Shown piece after piece: positions 49,063 to 61,225 of a stretch of 64,000 nt of DNA. The stretch covers positions 496,001 to 560,000 of the forward strand of contig MCGE01000003.1 of assembly GCA_002105175.1 (NCBI GenBank), read 5' to 3'. Numbering within the stretch: the stretch's first letter is position 1; every line of letters begins with the position of its first letter. The stretch is from Absidia repens. Lineage: Eukaryota > Mucoromycota > Mucoromycetes > Mucorales > Cunninghamellaceae. The position numbers and the translations under genes are program-made. The notes under the pieces were generated by a model. It worked only from the letters and a program-made list of their open reading frames with translations. It ran no database searches and was not told the origin of the DNA.

Positions 49063-49694
49063 TATTATTGTCATTTGTCATTTGCCATTATTATTTATAC
49101 TCGTCTCCTCTTTTTATCAAGGATTCAATAAAAAAACGCTGTCTTTTTGAACTATTTGAATGTACCCAGGAAGGGAGGGGGAAGGATTGAATAGTGTTGA
49201 TCTGACAGGTGTCTTAAACAACGGAAGTGCGTCAAAAATTTAGGTTTAGTCGAACGGACAGTAAAGAGACCTATTTCAGTAATACGTGGGACTTTATGCG
49301 GGATTACAATAATACCAAGTCCGGCTAATGTTATAGGCATTCTTTTGAAGGTGATAATAAATAGCATGACTACAATCCACGAGTCAACTAAACCTGTCAA
49401 TCATCTTACTTTTTATCGTTCGAAAAGCTTTATGGTTTGTGTTTAAACATTGACCAATGATTGTTTTTTTCCGTAACTTTTTTTTTCGCCCCACACTATT
49501 ACTTGATTGGTAGACCTACCAAAAAAAAAAAAAAAAAAGGGGGAGTAATAGAGGTCAAGCGGCTTTGCAATCCCCGCTACCGTGGGAAACATTTCCATTC
49601 TGAAATGTTAAAAAGCACCCCCACTCTTTTTTTTCTTTTTCTCTTCTTTTTTTTTCCTTCATCATCAATCCTTTTTTCAATCAATATATACACA
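48997..49694. other. Between phospholipase D and acyl-CoA dehydrogenase
   Basis: ATT-rich microsatellite-like 3' flank (about 49015-49075), poly(A) signal at 49127-49132, then a promoter with pyrimidine tracts just before 49695. No additional gene seen. Confidence 0.45.
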
Positions 49695-51687
49695 ATGAAC
49701 TTTACCAGAATTGCCAACAAGGTCCCTCAAGTTGCCCGTACCTCCGCTTCTCTTTTTTCTCGACAAGCCCCCCTTCGGTAAGTGAAATATATATTATATA
49801 TATTAAGGGACTATTGTGGCGTCAGGAAAGGGCTTCTCACTGATGTGTGTCTTTTTTTTTCCTTGTCCTTTGTTCTAGTCAGTATTCTATGAAATATGCT
49901 GTCCCTACTGTTAGTGAATCAGTTTCGTCTCTTTACTCTTTCACTGAAGAAGAATTGATGTTCAAGGATACTGGTAAGTGAATAGTGTCTCAACGCGTCG
50001 AAGAAAAACCACGGCATATACTGAGCCTTACTCTTCTTTTATAGTTGGTCGCTTTGCTCGCGAAGTTGTTCAACCTCGTGTTCAGGCTATGGATGAAGCT
50101 GAAGTGATGGACAAAGATATCATTGACTCCATGTTTGAAAATGGGGTAGGTTGATTTTGAAAGCTTTCTATTCCTCTCACGTGGTAATGAATATTCGGTA
50201 CTAACTGACTTTCTATTTTAAATTTGTATAGTTGATGGGTCTTGAAACTGAAGGTGACTATGGAGGTGCTGAATGTTCCTTCACTGCTGCTGTTTTGGCT
50301 GTTGAAGGTAAATTGATTAGTCGTATTAGCAATAAAGTAGATGAATATACTCATGTAGTTGCGATTTTCTTAAAACATCAGAACTTGCAAAGGTTGATCC
50401 TTCCATCAGTGCTTTGTGTGATATTCATGTAAGTATTAAAAATGTATTGATTAGTAATTTGATTATGATTCTTGAATTGAACCTGATCTCGCTTTTTTTT
50501 TTAGAACACTTTGACCAACACTGTCATCCGAAAATGGGCCAATAAGGATCTCAAAGAAAAGTACTTGACTCGTCTTGCCACTGATACTGTCGGTAGTTTC
50601 TGTATCTCCGAAGCTGGTGCTGGTAGCGATGCCTTTGCTCTTTCTACTCGTGCTGAAGATAAGGGTGATCACTACGTCATCAATGGTGGCAAAATGTGGA
50701 TTAGTAACTCTGGTGAAGCCGATATCTTTGTCATCTTTGCCAATGTGTAAGTGAGGTTTTGTGAACTAAAGCGGAGATAGACCATAAAAGGACGAGCAGA
50801 CTAATCATCTTTGTTCCTTTTTTGGGCATTAGTGATCCCTCCAAGGGCTACAAGGGTATTACTGCTTTCATTGTTGAAAAGGAATGGGGCGTGCAAATCG
50901 CCAAGAAGGAAAAGAAGGTATAGTATTAAACAAATACAGAGAAAAATATGAACGCCCGACATAGCTGATATGTCCTTTTTTTTGTAATTTTATAGTTGGG
51001 TATCCGTGCTTCTTCCACCTGTGTATTGAACTTTGACGATATCAAGGTGCCTAAGGAAAACGTTTTGGGTACAGTTGGTGATGGTTACAAGTACGCTATT
51101 GATTCTTTGAACGAAGGTCGTATCGGTATTGCTGCTCAAGTAAGTTGTCTAGAGAATATAATAGGTGGCGGAAAAAGTAAAACTCATCTGCTCTTATTTT
51201 ATCCTTTTTCTCTTTAGATGATTGGTTGTGCCCAAGGTGCCTTTGATCTAGCTGCTACTTACGCGCATGAACGCAAGCAATTCGGTAAGCCCATTGCCAG
51301 TTTCCAAGCTATGCAACATCAATTTGCTCAAGTGGCCGTCGAACTCGAAGCTGCTCGTCTGATGACCTACAATGCTGCGCGTCTCAAGGAAGAAGGCAAG
51401 CCTTTCGTGATGGAAGCCGCCATGGCCAAGTTCAAGGCTACCAAGGTTGCTGAATCTGCTACTAGTCACGCTGTTGAATGGATGGGTGGTAATGGCTTTG
51501 TCCGTGAAACTGGTGTTGAAAAATTCTACAGAGACAGCAAGATTGGCTCAATCTATGAAGGTAATAAAAGAATCTGCCACTACGTTTTAAAAACAATCAT
51601 GAGATTTATTTCGTTTTTCCTGTAATAGGTACCAACAACATGCAACTCGAAACCATTGCCAAGATTCTTTTGCCCAAGTACAAATAG
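49695..51687 (+). CDS. ACADSB: Short/branched-chain acyl-CoA dehydrogenase, mitochondrial
   Basis: FAD enzyme that oxidises short and 2-methyl-branched acyl-CoAs in mitochondrial beta-oxidation and isoleucine breakdown. Ten exons (49695-49777, 49879-49973, 50045-50145, 50232-50307, 50382-50428, 50505-50746, 50833-50917, 50996-51139, 51218-51560, 51629-51687), 424 residues. The N-terminus ([20 protein letters not shown]) is a basic mitochondrial presequence. Motifs: acyl-CoA dehydrogenase signature 1 ([14 protein letters not shown]), FAD/substrate loop ([15 protein letters not shown]), signature 2-type stretch ([17 protein letters not shown]), and the catalytic Glu in [16 protein letters not shown]. 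Length and ending fit ACADSB better than SCAD, IVD or GCDH. Codon use is more biased to C/T-ending optimal codons than in neighbouring genes, suggesting strong expression. AATAAA at 51783-51788. Confidence 0.93.
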
Positions 51688-52424
51688 GTTAGCCATTAGC
51701 GCTATTTAGTTGTAGTGTATTGTATAGTTAGTTTAGTTTGTGTTTGCTAGTCTCTTACACTGCGAGCACCTTGACAAAAAAAAATAAAGTATGTACAAAT
51801 TGTGTGATTTGATTTTGATATCAATTCTGATTTTGATTTTGTGTGTGTACGCGTACTTTTGTATATGTTTAATGACGCTGTGTATATGATCCTTGCTTTT
51901 CGTTTTATTTTGATTATATAAAGGGGCTTTCATAAAGGGTGCCGATATTATGGAGATACCTTTAAATTTCAGCGAACTTTTGGAAGTGCCTCTAAAGTTT
52001 CCGCAGGCGAATAATAATTGGGCACATACACACTCTCTCACACACATATATATATATCCATTGATAATGCAGAAACAATTTTTGCCTTTGAAGATGGTAC
52101 CTTTTTTTGGGGGGATCGGTGAGGCCTTGAATTGCACTCATGTGAATTTTTTCATTTTCTTTTTTCTCCTTCTTTTTCTTCGCCTTTCCCCTCCAATCAA
52201 TCTTCACGCTACCCAACATTTATTGTCCCTTAGAACCCTTTGCTTTCTTTATTTTATTTTATTTATTTTCATTCTTTATTGATTTCTCACAATGAAATTT
52301 GATTTCGAGTTCCGCCTCTCCGAGGATGTATGGCACTGATTTAAATAAAATAACCTTCTACAAAAAAAAACCTCTTCCTTTTCTTCGCCATCATTGTATC
52401 ATTGTGTGGTTATATTGATCTTAG
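51688..52424. other. 3' flank of acyl-CoA dehydrogenase gene; no gene seen
   Basis: 3' UTR and AT-rich DNA. A segment GATACCTTTAAATTTCAGCG (about 51955-51974) vaguely resembles the spacer of the inverted elements near 2.0 kb. TTTCGAGTTCCGC at 52302-52314 resembles the outer end of family-1 repeats. Confidence 0.4.
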
Positions 52425-53290
52425 ATTAGTGTCAGGACTAGTTTAGAAGGATTTTCAACTCAGGGATTACAAGGTACATGGGGAAACCCTTTCATTTTGG
52501 ATTCAGGATCTAGAACCACCATGAGTTGACTTTTTGAAGCCTTCATTAGTTTAGTTTAGTGTTAGTTTTCCATAGTCTCCATTAACATTTGAATAAAATA
52601 TGTCTATTTTTACTTATCTCAATGAAAAATAGCCCGTTTATCTCTCTCATGTCTTGAGCAATAGAACCCTTTATATCATCATTGCCATTTATAATACATC
52701 TAAGTGTCTTTAGTTTAGTGTTGACCATTCTTCAATCTCATATTAGCCTTCGTCAATCTTCCTCCAATAGAATTTTTCTATCAAATCCCTTGTTGAATTG
52801 ACGCCCTCGTCGTTTTTAGTTAATATATATATTAGTATCTACTAATATACTTTAATAAAATGCTTCCTTTTTACGGGCCATCTTCTGACAAATCGTATAG
52901 TAAACAAGGTCGCCGTTATGCTGTTTTGTGAGCATATTACTAAGCGCTTGCTTTTCTAGTTTAGGCACGACTTTCTTCTGTTAAAAAGTCCCAGGAACTG
53001 GTTGACAATATTCGATTATTTAATAACAAAGATGGTCACATTCAGGGCTCATATAGACGTCGCTATAGATGCATTATGCAGTGCTTTCTAGCATGTTTAC
53101 GGCTACCCAGATACCTAACGACCGGTTTTGACAGTTCTAGGCTACTTAATAATGAAACGTAACCCTATCCCCATTCTACCCTCCATATTTATCAACTAGG
53201 GTTCTCCTACCAGCATAATATTTGCTGGATTAAACATATTGTATACATCTAACTCGCTTTTTAGTTGGGTTTTATTATATTTTGCGTATG
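52425..53290 (+). repeat. Dispersed repeat family 1, plus-oriented copy
   Basis: Begins GATTAGTGTCAGGACTAG, core at 52476-52505, TTGAATAAAATATGTC near 52589-52604, and the distal ACCTAACGACCGG (about 53113-53125) and ATGAAACGTAACCC (about 53152-53165) blocks shared with the copy at the window start. No protein encoded. Confidence 0.75.
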
Positions 53291-54009
53291 AGAACTGAGG
53301 CCCAAACTAAACAATACCAGCTATTGTACCCCCCCTCCCCCAAGAGTCGGATTTTTATGAAGCAACTGGCGTGAGTTGATGTCTAATTTTTTTACAAATC
53401 ACAATTAAAAAACACCCTCACCCCCGACACCCAAATTCTCAAATCAGAGCATAGGTTGGATTAGTTGCCTGGTGAACATCATGCTAATAATATGAAATAC
53501 AAAATATGGCTGAATTGTGTTGATAGTTTATTAATAGACATGATGAAAACATATAAATATAAAGGCCATATCAAATGATAAATCAAAGATCTATTAGTAT
53601 TTCATAGAACGGAGGTAGAGGTATATGATAATATGTTCTATCATGCATACATAACATTTCCATCCGTTTTTTGTTTTTGCCGGCCGAGCTTATCCTGCGT
53701 TGATTGCTCATCATTTTGTCCTTATTTTTTTTTTTTCCACGTTCTAATATCATAGACAGCTTCTAGTGTCACATATCCATACAATATATATTAAACACAA
53801 TTCACATCAATACCAACTGTATAATATTCAACTCATTTGGCATATTTCATATCTATCCCTGAAACGAATGGGCAAAATAAAGATTTTATTTTCAAAAAGC
53901 TTCAAGTCAGTGAAGTCCGAGAAGATTTTATTGCCTAAATATGACATATAGATATATAGATAAAATACAATAAAATAAATAAAGGAGCAATGACAATTTA
54001 TGCATAAAA
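53291..54009. other. Intergenic; nothing identified
   Basis: AT-rich, with no coding frame that resembles a protein and no RNA gene recognised. Confidence 0.45.
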
Positions 54010-55279
54010 CTACATAACAGTAAGGGGATCTTTATCTAATTTGCTAACTACGACTTGAATGTTGTCCGCCGCCAAAGCTTCTTCCAAAGCCGGTTTCAAA
54101 TTGGCGGTTAAGTAGCCTCTTTCTGTATTGGAATGTTCACCTGTAGAATAAATAATGATAAGAGAAAACAAAGAATTAGAACCATTGATAGATAAAAAAA
54201 AAAAAAAAGGCGAATCTAATAACTCACATAAGATGACGCTAGTATCGTTTGCAAGAGCTGCCAAAACATCGTGGTGACCCATTTCCCCAGTAAGATATAA
54301 ATCAGCTTTTGCAGGAGCCAGCACAGATGATCCTGATCCCGCACAGATAGCAACTGTTTTGATGAGTTTTTCTTGATCATTCGTAGCTACACGCACTATC
54401 GTAAAAGATAAAAGATAAAGAAAATTGAAGTTATATGTGATCAATGTATATTCCATTTTTTTCCATATATAATTACAGAAGTTCAGATTCGTCAGCTTTT
54501 TGACATGGGCAACCACCGTAGTGAGAGGAGTGGGTACTTCATAAGTGAAATAACGCCCTGTGCCGGCATTGGGATGATCTATCATTAACGTAGGTTAGTT
54601 AGTGATTTACTGATTGGCATATCAAATAAACATCGTCATAATCAACATAATTTTGTTTCCTTACCAGTAGGGGGGCTATCAAATGCAATGATAGGCTTGA
54701 CCGAACCTTTCCCTAATCCACTTGCCAGCCAATCATTCACTAAAGTAAAAAATCATCATGGTCAGTGATCAACATTTTGGCCTTCCCAATGTTCATGTCT
54801 ATTTACCACCATTTTCACAGTTATCACAAGCAGTATGAGGAGAATAGATGCCAACACCTTTTGCAATAGCCTTCATAACCATATCTTGCTTCACATCGGC
54901 ACTGGTAAGTCGTTTCATGGACTTAAAGATAGGTGGATGGTAAGCTATAATAGCACCCACCTTGAGTTGGTGTTTTTTCAAAAAGTTAAACCACATTATT
55001 ACCTGTATATAAACATATCTCATTATTGCTATTTTACCTTCGCGTCATTCAACGCTTCATCCAACACTTGAGGGGTCAAATCAATGGTCAAAAAGACGCG
55101 ACTAGTGTTCACAGCAGGGTAAGGGGGTTCTATGTAACAAACGAACACGATTAATCTCAAGATGGAAATGAAACAAAAACCATACCTACGAGAACACCCA
55201 CATTATCCCAGGTTAAGTCGGCGAGTTCCAATGGAGCAATAGTGCGCATAGCGCGAGTCACCTTGGAGAATAAAGACAT
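54010..55279 (-). CDS. NIF3: NIF3-like protein (NGG1-interacting factor 3 family)
   Basis: Conserved dinuclear-metal protein found in all domains; its biochemical role is not settled (GTP cyclohydrolase type 2 annotations are by homology). Seven exons: 55186-55279, 55002... (54807-55002), 55038-55129, 54665-54739, 54477-54578, 54228-54395, 54010-54140; 285 residues. Family motifs: IAPLELADLTWDNVGVLV at the N-terminus, IAYHPPIFKSMKRL, GVGIYSPHTACDN, LYLTGEMGHHDVLAA, and EHSNTERGYL near the end. The His and Glu residues in these motifs are the expected metal ligands. The chosen ATG matches the normal family start. It lies head-to-head with GET1 across a 173-bp gap, so a bidirectional promoter is likely. 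All splice sites are canonical. Confidence 0.92.
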
Positions 55280-55452
55280 GACGTTTAGGTGAAAATAAAG
55301 AAAAAGAAAAAAAATCACAGCTTCGGCATTTAAATATGTGCCACTTTTTTGAGTGCTGGACTGGGGGGTCACGCATTTGAATTTGATCAATTTCTTTGAT
55401 TGGCCGGCGTTTTTTTTTTCTCTTCCGTTTTTTTTTTTTTTGCACTGCAGCG

Positions 55453-56418
55453 ATGTATTTACCAACTTTCATATTTTTACTTGTACTATTAACGGAAACC
55501 ATTCTATTTCTTGGCTATTCATATGTTACCTCAGCGGTAAGTATTTATGATATATATATCATTTATTCTTTAAATGAAGAAGATATGTCCTATCTTGTTC
55601 ACGTTAACAATCCACTCATCTTGACTTATTATTATCAGGCTCATGACTTGTACTTGAAGGCAAGTAAAGATCCACGTGCCACTAAACAAGACAAGCTAAA
55701 GCGCGACCTACTCAAAATGAAGAATGATTTGGCGGCAACTAGTTCACAGGTATACAAAAAGAAACACAATACAGATTGCCATAATATTGTATGGGTCATT
55801 CATCTATTCTGAAACTCCGTTTTCTAAAATTATCTAGGATGAATTTGCAAAATGGGCCAAGATGCGTAGAAGGTTGGATAAGGGGATTACAGATCTAGAA
55901 AAATTGAGTAAGTATGATGTTACTGGATTGAAACCTGTGACATGAGGATTATATTAGGGAAAGGATGTATAGGTGAGAGAAAGCACCAAGAAGTATGGAG
56001 GATCTTACAGTTGTATTATTATAGATTCTGACATTGCCTTCTCCAAAACTGGTTTTGAACTAAAATTGAAATCGATTCTTTGGTTTCTTATTCATGGTAG
56101 CCAAGTTCTGATGGTACTTTGGTTTAGAAAATCTCCAGTGTTTTATCTTCCTCCTGGTTGGTTTGGACCTGCTCAACGCCTTTTATGTATGCCTTTTTCA
56201 CCGCTGGGTAAGGAATCGACGTATGCAGACAGCTTTTGACCAGTGAACTGACGCGGTTGTATATTTTTATTATAGGCTCGGTGAGCGTTGCTGTTTGGTT
56301 TGCTGCTTGTCGTCGCATGATCAAGGCCATTGCCCTCACAGTCAATGATTTTATTATTACCAAAAATATGGGCGCAATTGGCTCAGCAACTCCTACCCCG
56401 TCCACCTCCACTTCATAG
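55453..56418 (+). CDS. GET1: GET1/WRB: tail-anchored protein insertion receptor subunit
   Basis: Get1 forms, with Get2, the ER receptor that takes tail-anchored proteins from the Get3 ATPase. Five exons: 55453-55536, 55639-55749, 55838-55907, 56025-56207, 56276-56418; 196 residues, normal for the family. Layout: N-terminal membrane helix (FIFLLVLLTETILFLGY), cytosolic coiled coil that binds Get3 (about residues 30-95, with ...QDEFAKWAKMRRRLDK... being the family signature), then two more membrane helices (ILWFLIHGSQVLMVLWF; VSVAVWFAACRRMIKAI) around a KSPVFYLPPGWFGP loop. The short Ser/Thr/Pro tail is poorly conserved in general. All introns are GT-AG and in phase. Confidence 0.93.
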
Positions 56419-56659
56419 AAATAGTATCCCCTCCCCCCGAATTATAGCTATCCTCAGTTACATATTCATGGAAAGCAGGATGACTCAATCGGCCTTTTAA
56501 TATGTTTGGGTCTTCTGTGTTCCATGTCTTCAAAAAAAAATAAAAAAAAAAATAAAGCATGCCCCACATTTCTTTTTATTTTATTTTTTGAATCTTCTCT
56601 GCTATACAACCCACACGATTATTCTCATTTCTCCACTTCCATACTAGATCATATTTTAA

Positions 56660-57895
56660 ATGTCCTCTCGACTCAACTAGCCAATCTTTGATCCCGCTTT
56701 CTACGCCGAAGCCAAAACGCAATTAGAAGCAGCATTGAACAAGGAAAAAGAAAAAAAGTCCAAACACAACGCAGATCATATTGAACATGGGATCCGAGGT
56801 AAGCGAACCTACAAGAAAGCATCCTCATTTTCCCCTTTCATATGTATTTTCCTCGGTACACGAATACTGACTGATAATATATCATATTTTTTATAGCCAC
56901 CTGAACTGGAAATTTTGGAAATATGTGAATTATCTACTCCTCTATTGCATTACAAACAAAAATTCAGGTATTTTGCGCGAAATCCTTTAACTAGGTTTAT
57001 CATGAATAATCTCGAGTTTACTCACCGTCCTTCGCTATTGCTTTTTACATATTTATTAGGCCAGTCCTTTATATAATCCGTCCATGGCCAAACCGCCTTA
57101 CGATCGAAACTTTTACCGTTTACCAAGGCATAGTCGACCAGATATTTGTGGTGGCGGCTCAACGATATTGTCATGCTCTCTGTTTTCCAAAACGAAAGGA
57201 ATTACTCTGGTTTTCAAGAACGATGCTTTGGAAAGTCTTCTAGTCGGCTCTACTTTTGATATCGTTTCTAGTGTCAAAATGTTTTTACAACAGCAAATTG
57301 AATCACAGCTTCGCACTTTCCTTCAAGATACCCTCCGTCTTATCGTCCATGAGTTCAGCCTTCGTCATATCAATAATCAACAACAACAGCAATAGCAACA
57401 CAGACTACGTGTAACCCAACCAACACTTTTCTCAGTCCCGTCGATTTCCACCTTCAACTCTGTCACACCTTCATCAGCATCTCTATCATTACTGCACCAA
57501 AAACACAACGACTAAAATATCGACAGTTACTTAAACTCACCCATCATTAATGGCGAAAGTAATTACGAAACGTTTTCGGTGGTCCTTAATCCCACCTGTT
57601 CCTCATCGTCATCAGCATCTGAGTGCTTTTCTGATACATCATCTCAAAATATCTCTTATGCTTTGAACAGCGATGACGACGACTTGAATGCATCAACAAA
57701 TATGGCAACAAACCATGAAAAATACATTAATTGATGACAATGCAACTGATTTTGAAGACCAACACTGTCACGCTGAACGCGCGGGAAGCAACAAATATCA
57801 TGAATCAACTCTGCTCTTCATCGACAGAAACACCCATCACTTTATTCACTCAACCCGTCAAATTATCATCCTCAGAACACTCACATAGCTTACTA
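56660..57895 (+). pseudogene. MDM34: MDM34 pseudogene (ERMES complex subunit)
   Basis: Mdm34 is the mitochondrial outer-membrane SMP-domain subunit of the ER-mitochondria tether ERMES. Recognisable pieces in order: a start MSSRLN followed by an in-frame TAG at 56678-56680 where the family has Trp; FDPAFYAEAKTQLEAALNK; a frame change near 56790 before NMGSE; PPELEILEICELSTPL; then, after intron-like DNA, PLYNPSMAKPPYDRNFYR, RHSRPDICGGGSTIL, KGITLVFKNDALESLLVGS and QQQIESQLRTFLQD. Two conserved stretches of about 20 residues each (around GIF.xTY and VPMQLRI-like) are missing. Beyond 57395, scattered Ser/Asp-rich frames (such as TLFTQPVKLSSS) look like the decayed C-terminal part. Multiple independent lesions make sequencing error an unlikely explanation. 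Confidence 0.85.
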
Positions 57896-58239
57896 CAACG
57901 CATACATTTAGTTTCATTAGTCCATATCCTTTTATATTATATAGTTACGTTATCTCTCTCTCTATCTACTTACACCATACATATACTTCCCATGTAGTAC
58001 TGCTTTGTCTGATTTTTATCTTCTATCACTCAAATAAAATCATTTATGGAACGAAAAAACAAATCTTTTATGTATGACAATTTTCAAATTGTATATGTCT
58101 TTATTTATTTATTTATTTTTCTATCGACTGCATTTTATTATTGTTATATATTCTATATATGGTTGTGTGGATATATTTGTATACATTTTTTTATTGGTTT
58201 AGAAAGTTGGTCGGGTGCTGTACAGTAAGGGGGTCATCA
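57896..58239. other. Intergenic; nothing identified
   Basis: AT-rich sequence after the MDM34 relic. No gene or repeat recognised. Confidence 0.4.
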
Positions 58240-58990
58240 ATGCATATAACTATTTCAGACGACTCCTAATGAGTATTTTATTGCAATGACAATATGGATA
58301 TTCTCTTCCTACAATGACTTTATGATGCAACTCGACCTAGCTTAGTTTATCTCACCATAAAACTGTTTGACACGCATTGCAGAATATCATGTTTGTTCCA
58401 TACTGAAGAGAGTTGTATAGTATTTTATTGAGACTGACGATATATTCAACACTACTGGGACAAGCTACGAGGATGAGTAGTGGATGAAATGAATAATACC
58501 AACAATAATCTAAGGATGTGAAATAATTATTAAAGGGACACATTTTCATTGAAGCACAATAACAGCCTACAATAAAAGAAACGGATGATGATAGTAAAGG
58601 AATCTGTTGCACAAGATGTGAGAGAGACTAATGAGACACTTTTCATTAAAGCAAATAAAAAGATACATATTTTATTGAACAGTATTGAATATTTCAGACA
58701 TAAACACAAACTCTGGACAAACTAACACTAAACTATGTTAATGATGTTCCCAGAAAGTCAACTAATGGTGATTCTAAATCCTAGATCCAAAATGAAAGGG
58801 TTTCCCGTGCATGTTGTAATCCCTGAACTGAAACCACTTCTAAACTAGTCCAGACACTATTCTAAGTTCATCAAAATCTTGATGAGTTACAATGATGAGA
58901 AGAAGAAAAAAAAAAAAGAAAAAAAGACAAAGTGGATAAGAAAGTGAGGAAAAAATTGAACTCCCCCCCACGGGTGCGGAATGTGAAATA
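58240..58990 (-). repeat. Dispersed repeat family 1, minus-oriented copy
   Basis: Core at 58783-58811, TATTTTATTGAACAG near 58667-58681, TCTAAACTAGTCCAGACAC near 58840-58858, end-like GCGGAATGTGAAATA at 58975-58989. A second ATTTTATTG...CATTTTCATTGAAGC stretch near 58421-58556 may be a nested partial copy. Confidence 0.68.
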
Positions 58991-59570
58991 TTTTCCCTTC
59001 TGTATTTCGTCCATTACCCTTTTCCTAATCAAAAAAAAAATATACTTTTCCTTTTAAAACAATAATCAACGTCATCAAATATATTTAGTATCATAGCTCT
59101 GTTTTCTTTTTTACAGCAGCCGATCCTACCCAAAAAAATCAGCAGCACTGTGGCCTCCCTTTTGTTACAGCAATTCCCACCATTGAATATTAACGAGTTG
59201 ATAGCATTACACTCAACTTGAATCAACTCTGGGTATTTTATTTTACCCCTTCACTTTGCGATAGCTTTGCCGGTCGTATATTAGTTAAATCTTTATTTTA
59301 TTCTCCCACAATACTCCCCGGCACCTCAACCCCCGTCCCACATCCTCTCACTCCATACTCGCCATACCCTAATATTTTCATTTTAGGATAGGTACTTTTA
59401 TTAGATTAACTTGGTATTAGTTGCCATATACCAACATTTGAATAAAATATGTCTTGTCTTTTTCGTTATCAGCCTCTTATACCCCCGTTGTATATGTGTG
59501 CAGGAAAAAAAAAAGAAAAAGCGAGCTGATTATAAGGCGACTTCGATAAACTGTTGTGCTCAGGGCTTCG

Positions 59571-59609
<39 letters not shown>

Positions 59610-61152
59610 CGGGGCGGATTTTTTTAAGCTGTTTAAAAATGACCAAGACCGATAGTAAAAAAAAAACCTGCCATAATAACAATTGAAGACCGTTTACTGC
59701 TAGATTATGCCTCAGATACTTGTAATAAAAGAATCCATGCGCAGGAATTTAGTTCATCGATTCTAGATTTTAGTTATTCATCAATGACAGGAACAGGCAG
59801 AAAATGTCAAAATATGTTTATAAAACAATCAAAATGAAATACCTACAATATGGTATCATATTGATTCGTTTACGGCACACTCGTTACAAATATCATATCT
59901 CTTCTTTCTGAAACTTTATAAATGTCCCTTATCTTTACCCATAAGTTTCCAAATCTTTAGTTTTTTTTTTTTTTTTTTTTGGCTTCCTTAATTCCTCGCA
60001 AAAATAAAACTCACAGAAGTTTCTTGTATAAGTAAGTCCTATAACCAACAAATTCACTTGATGATTACTTTTGTTTCTATCTTGACATAGAGATACTTTG
60101 TCACAAACATCTTTTTTGACATCACAGTGTTTATTTTACTTATTGATTCCTAAATTCGTTTTTATTTTATCATTCTAATTTGAGTACTTGATCCGATTTT
60201 GGAAATAATTGCCCCTGAACGGACCTTGAAACCCACCGTTCTATTTGATTTTTCTCTCTACCACACACAAAAGGTTGAACTTGAGCCTAAAAGTTCTGTT
60301 GCTCACTTACGTAAAAAACTATAAAAACACAATCCATTTAGACTAAAATAACAAATTTGGCCGTAACAGCTGTCGGCCCTATAAGAAATATGGGTGCGTT
60401 CATCTCGTCCATTTTTGGCGTTAGTTCTACCATTGGTTGGGCTATGCAGTGACTGGTTTTTATGCGGACCGATGTCGACAAGTGTCGGCAAGTGTTGACA
60501 GGTGTCGACAAGTGTCGTCCTGCACCACCCCCCTCATATATAGTTAGCCTCTTTTTTTGATTAGTATAAATACCTCCACTTCCCCGCAACAATTTTATTT
60601 TTTTCTTTAGTTAATTATTATCATATATTTATCTCAATCTTTTTTATAAAATTCAGTACAAAGGTTTTTAACCACCAAATCACTGTCTTATTTTTATTTT
60701 GTTTCTATCGTCTATATAGAAACTTTCTCTTATTTTTTTGTGACTACAAGTCCTCTTTTTATTTTATTTTTACTGTGTGTTATACACTTATTTTTATTGA
60801 ACCAACAAAGGTCAATACTTTTCTTTTTATTTTATTTTACTCTTTCAAGTTTATTTTTTATAAACTTTCTCTACAGTTGGACTTTATCTACAAAAGTTCT
60901 GGTGCTCACTACTATCAAATCTATTTTTGTCCGATTCAGGAACAAAATATTTCAAATTCCGCCGAAGGAAGAAAATTATTTTTCAAAGCTCCAAACGATC
61001 AAAGCTACACCAAAGGATCACTCAAGACATCCTATTTTAACCCAGAAAAACATAAAAAAAACCTACAAAAACACAATCCAGTTGGACTAAAATCACAAAT
61101 TTAGCCGCAACACAGCACCAACAAAAAAAAATGTGTCGGAAGACAAAAAATA
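58991..61152. other. Gene-poor stretch left of the tRNA gene
   Basis: No gene recognised. Contents: a small family-1/2 fragment with TTGAATAAAATATGTC near 59440-59455; a 35-base poly(A) run at 59573-59607; a 10-bp tandem array at about 60473-60520; and two related blocks (AACACAATCCATTTAGAC, 60326-60343; AACACAATCCAGTTGGAC, 61069-61086), each continuing into ACAAATTT-GCCG-AACA. Confidence 0.5.
60473..60520. repeat. Short tandem repeat, unit TGTCGACAAG
   Basis: Four and a half units of a 10-bp motif (TGTCGACAAG, TGTCGGCAAG, TGTTGACAGG, TGTCGACAAG, TGTCG). The unit contains the palindrome GTCGAC. Confidence 0.85.
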
Positions 61153-61225
61153 AGCCCTACGGGGGGGTCGAACCCCCAACCTTGAGATTAAGAGTCTCAC
61201 GCTCTGCCGATTGAGCTAGCAAGGC
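61153..61225 (-). tRNA. tRNA-Lys (anticodon CUU)
   Basis: On the minus strand a complete 73-nt cloverleaf folds: acceptor GCCTTGC/GTAGGGC (with two G-U pairs), D-arm with TAGCTCAATCGGCAGAGC, anticodon arm TGAGA-CTCTTAA-TCTCA with anticodon CTT, and T-arm GGGGGTTCGACCCCC. No intron. A TTTTTT pol III terminator follows a few bases after the 3' end (plus-strand A-run at about 61145-61150). Confidence 0.96.

Noticed and set aside
60740..61104. Overlapping 109-116 codon frames before the tRNA gene
   Set aside because: Low-complexity Phe/Leu/Tyr-rich translations from T-rich DNA, in two overlapping frames, with no protein-like motif.
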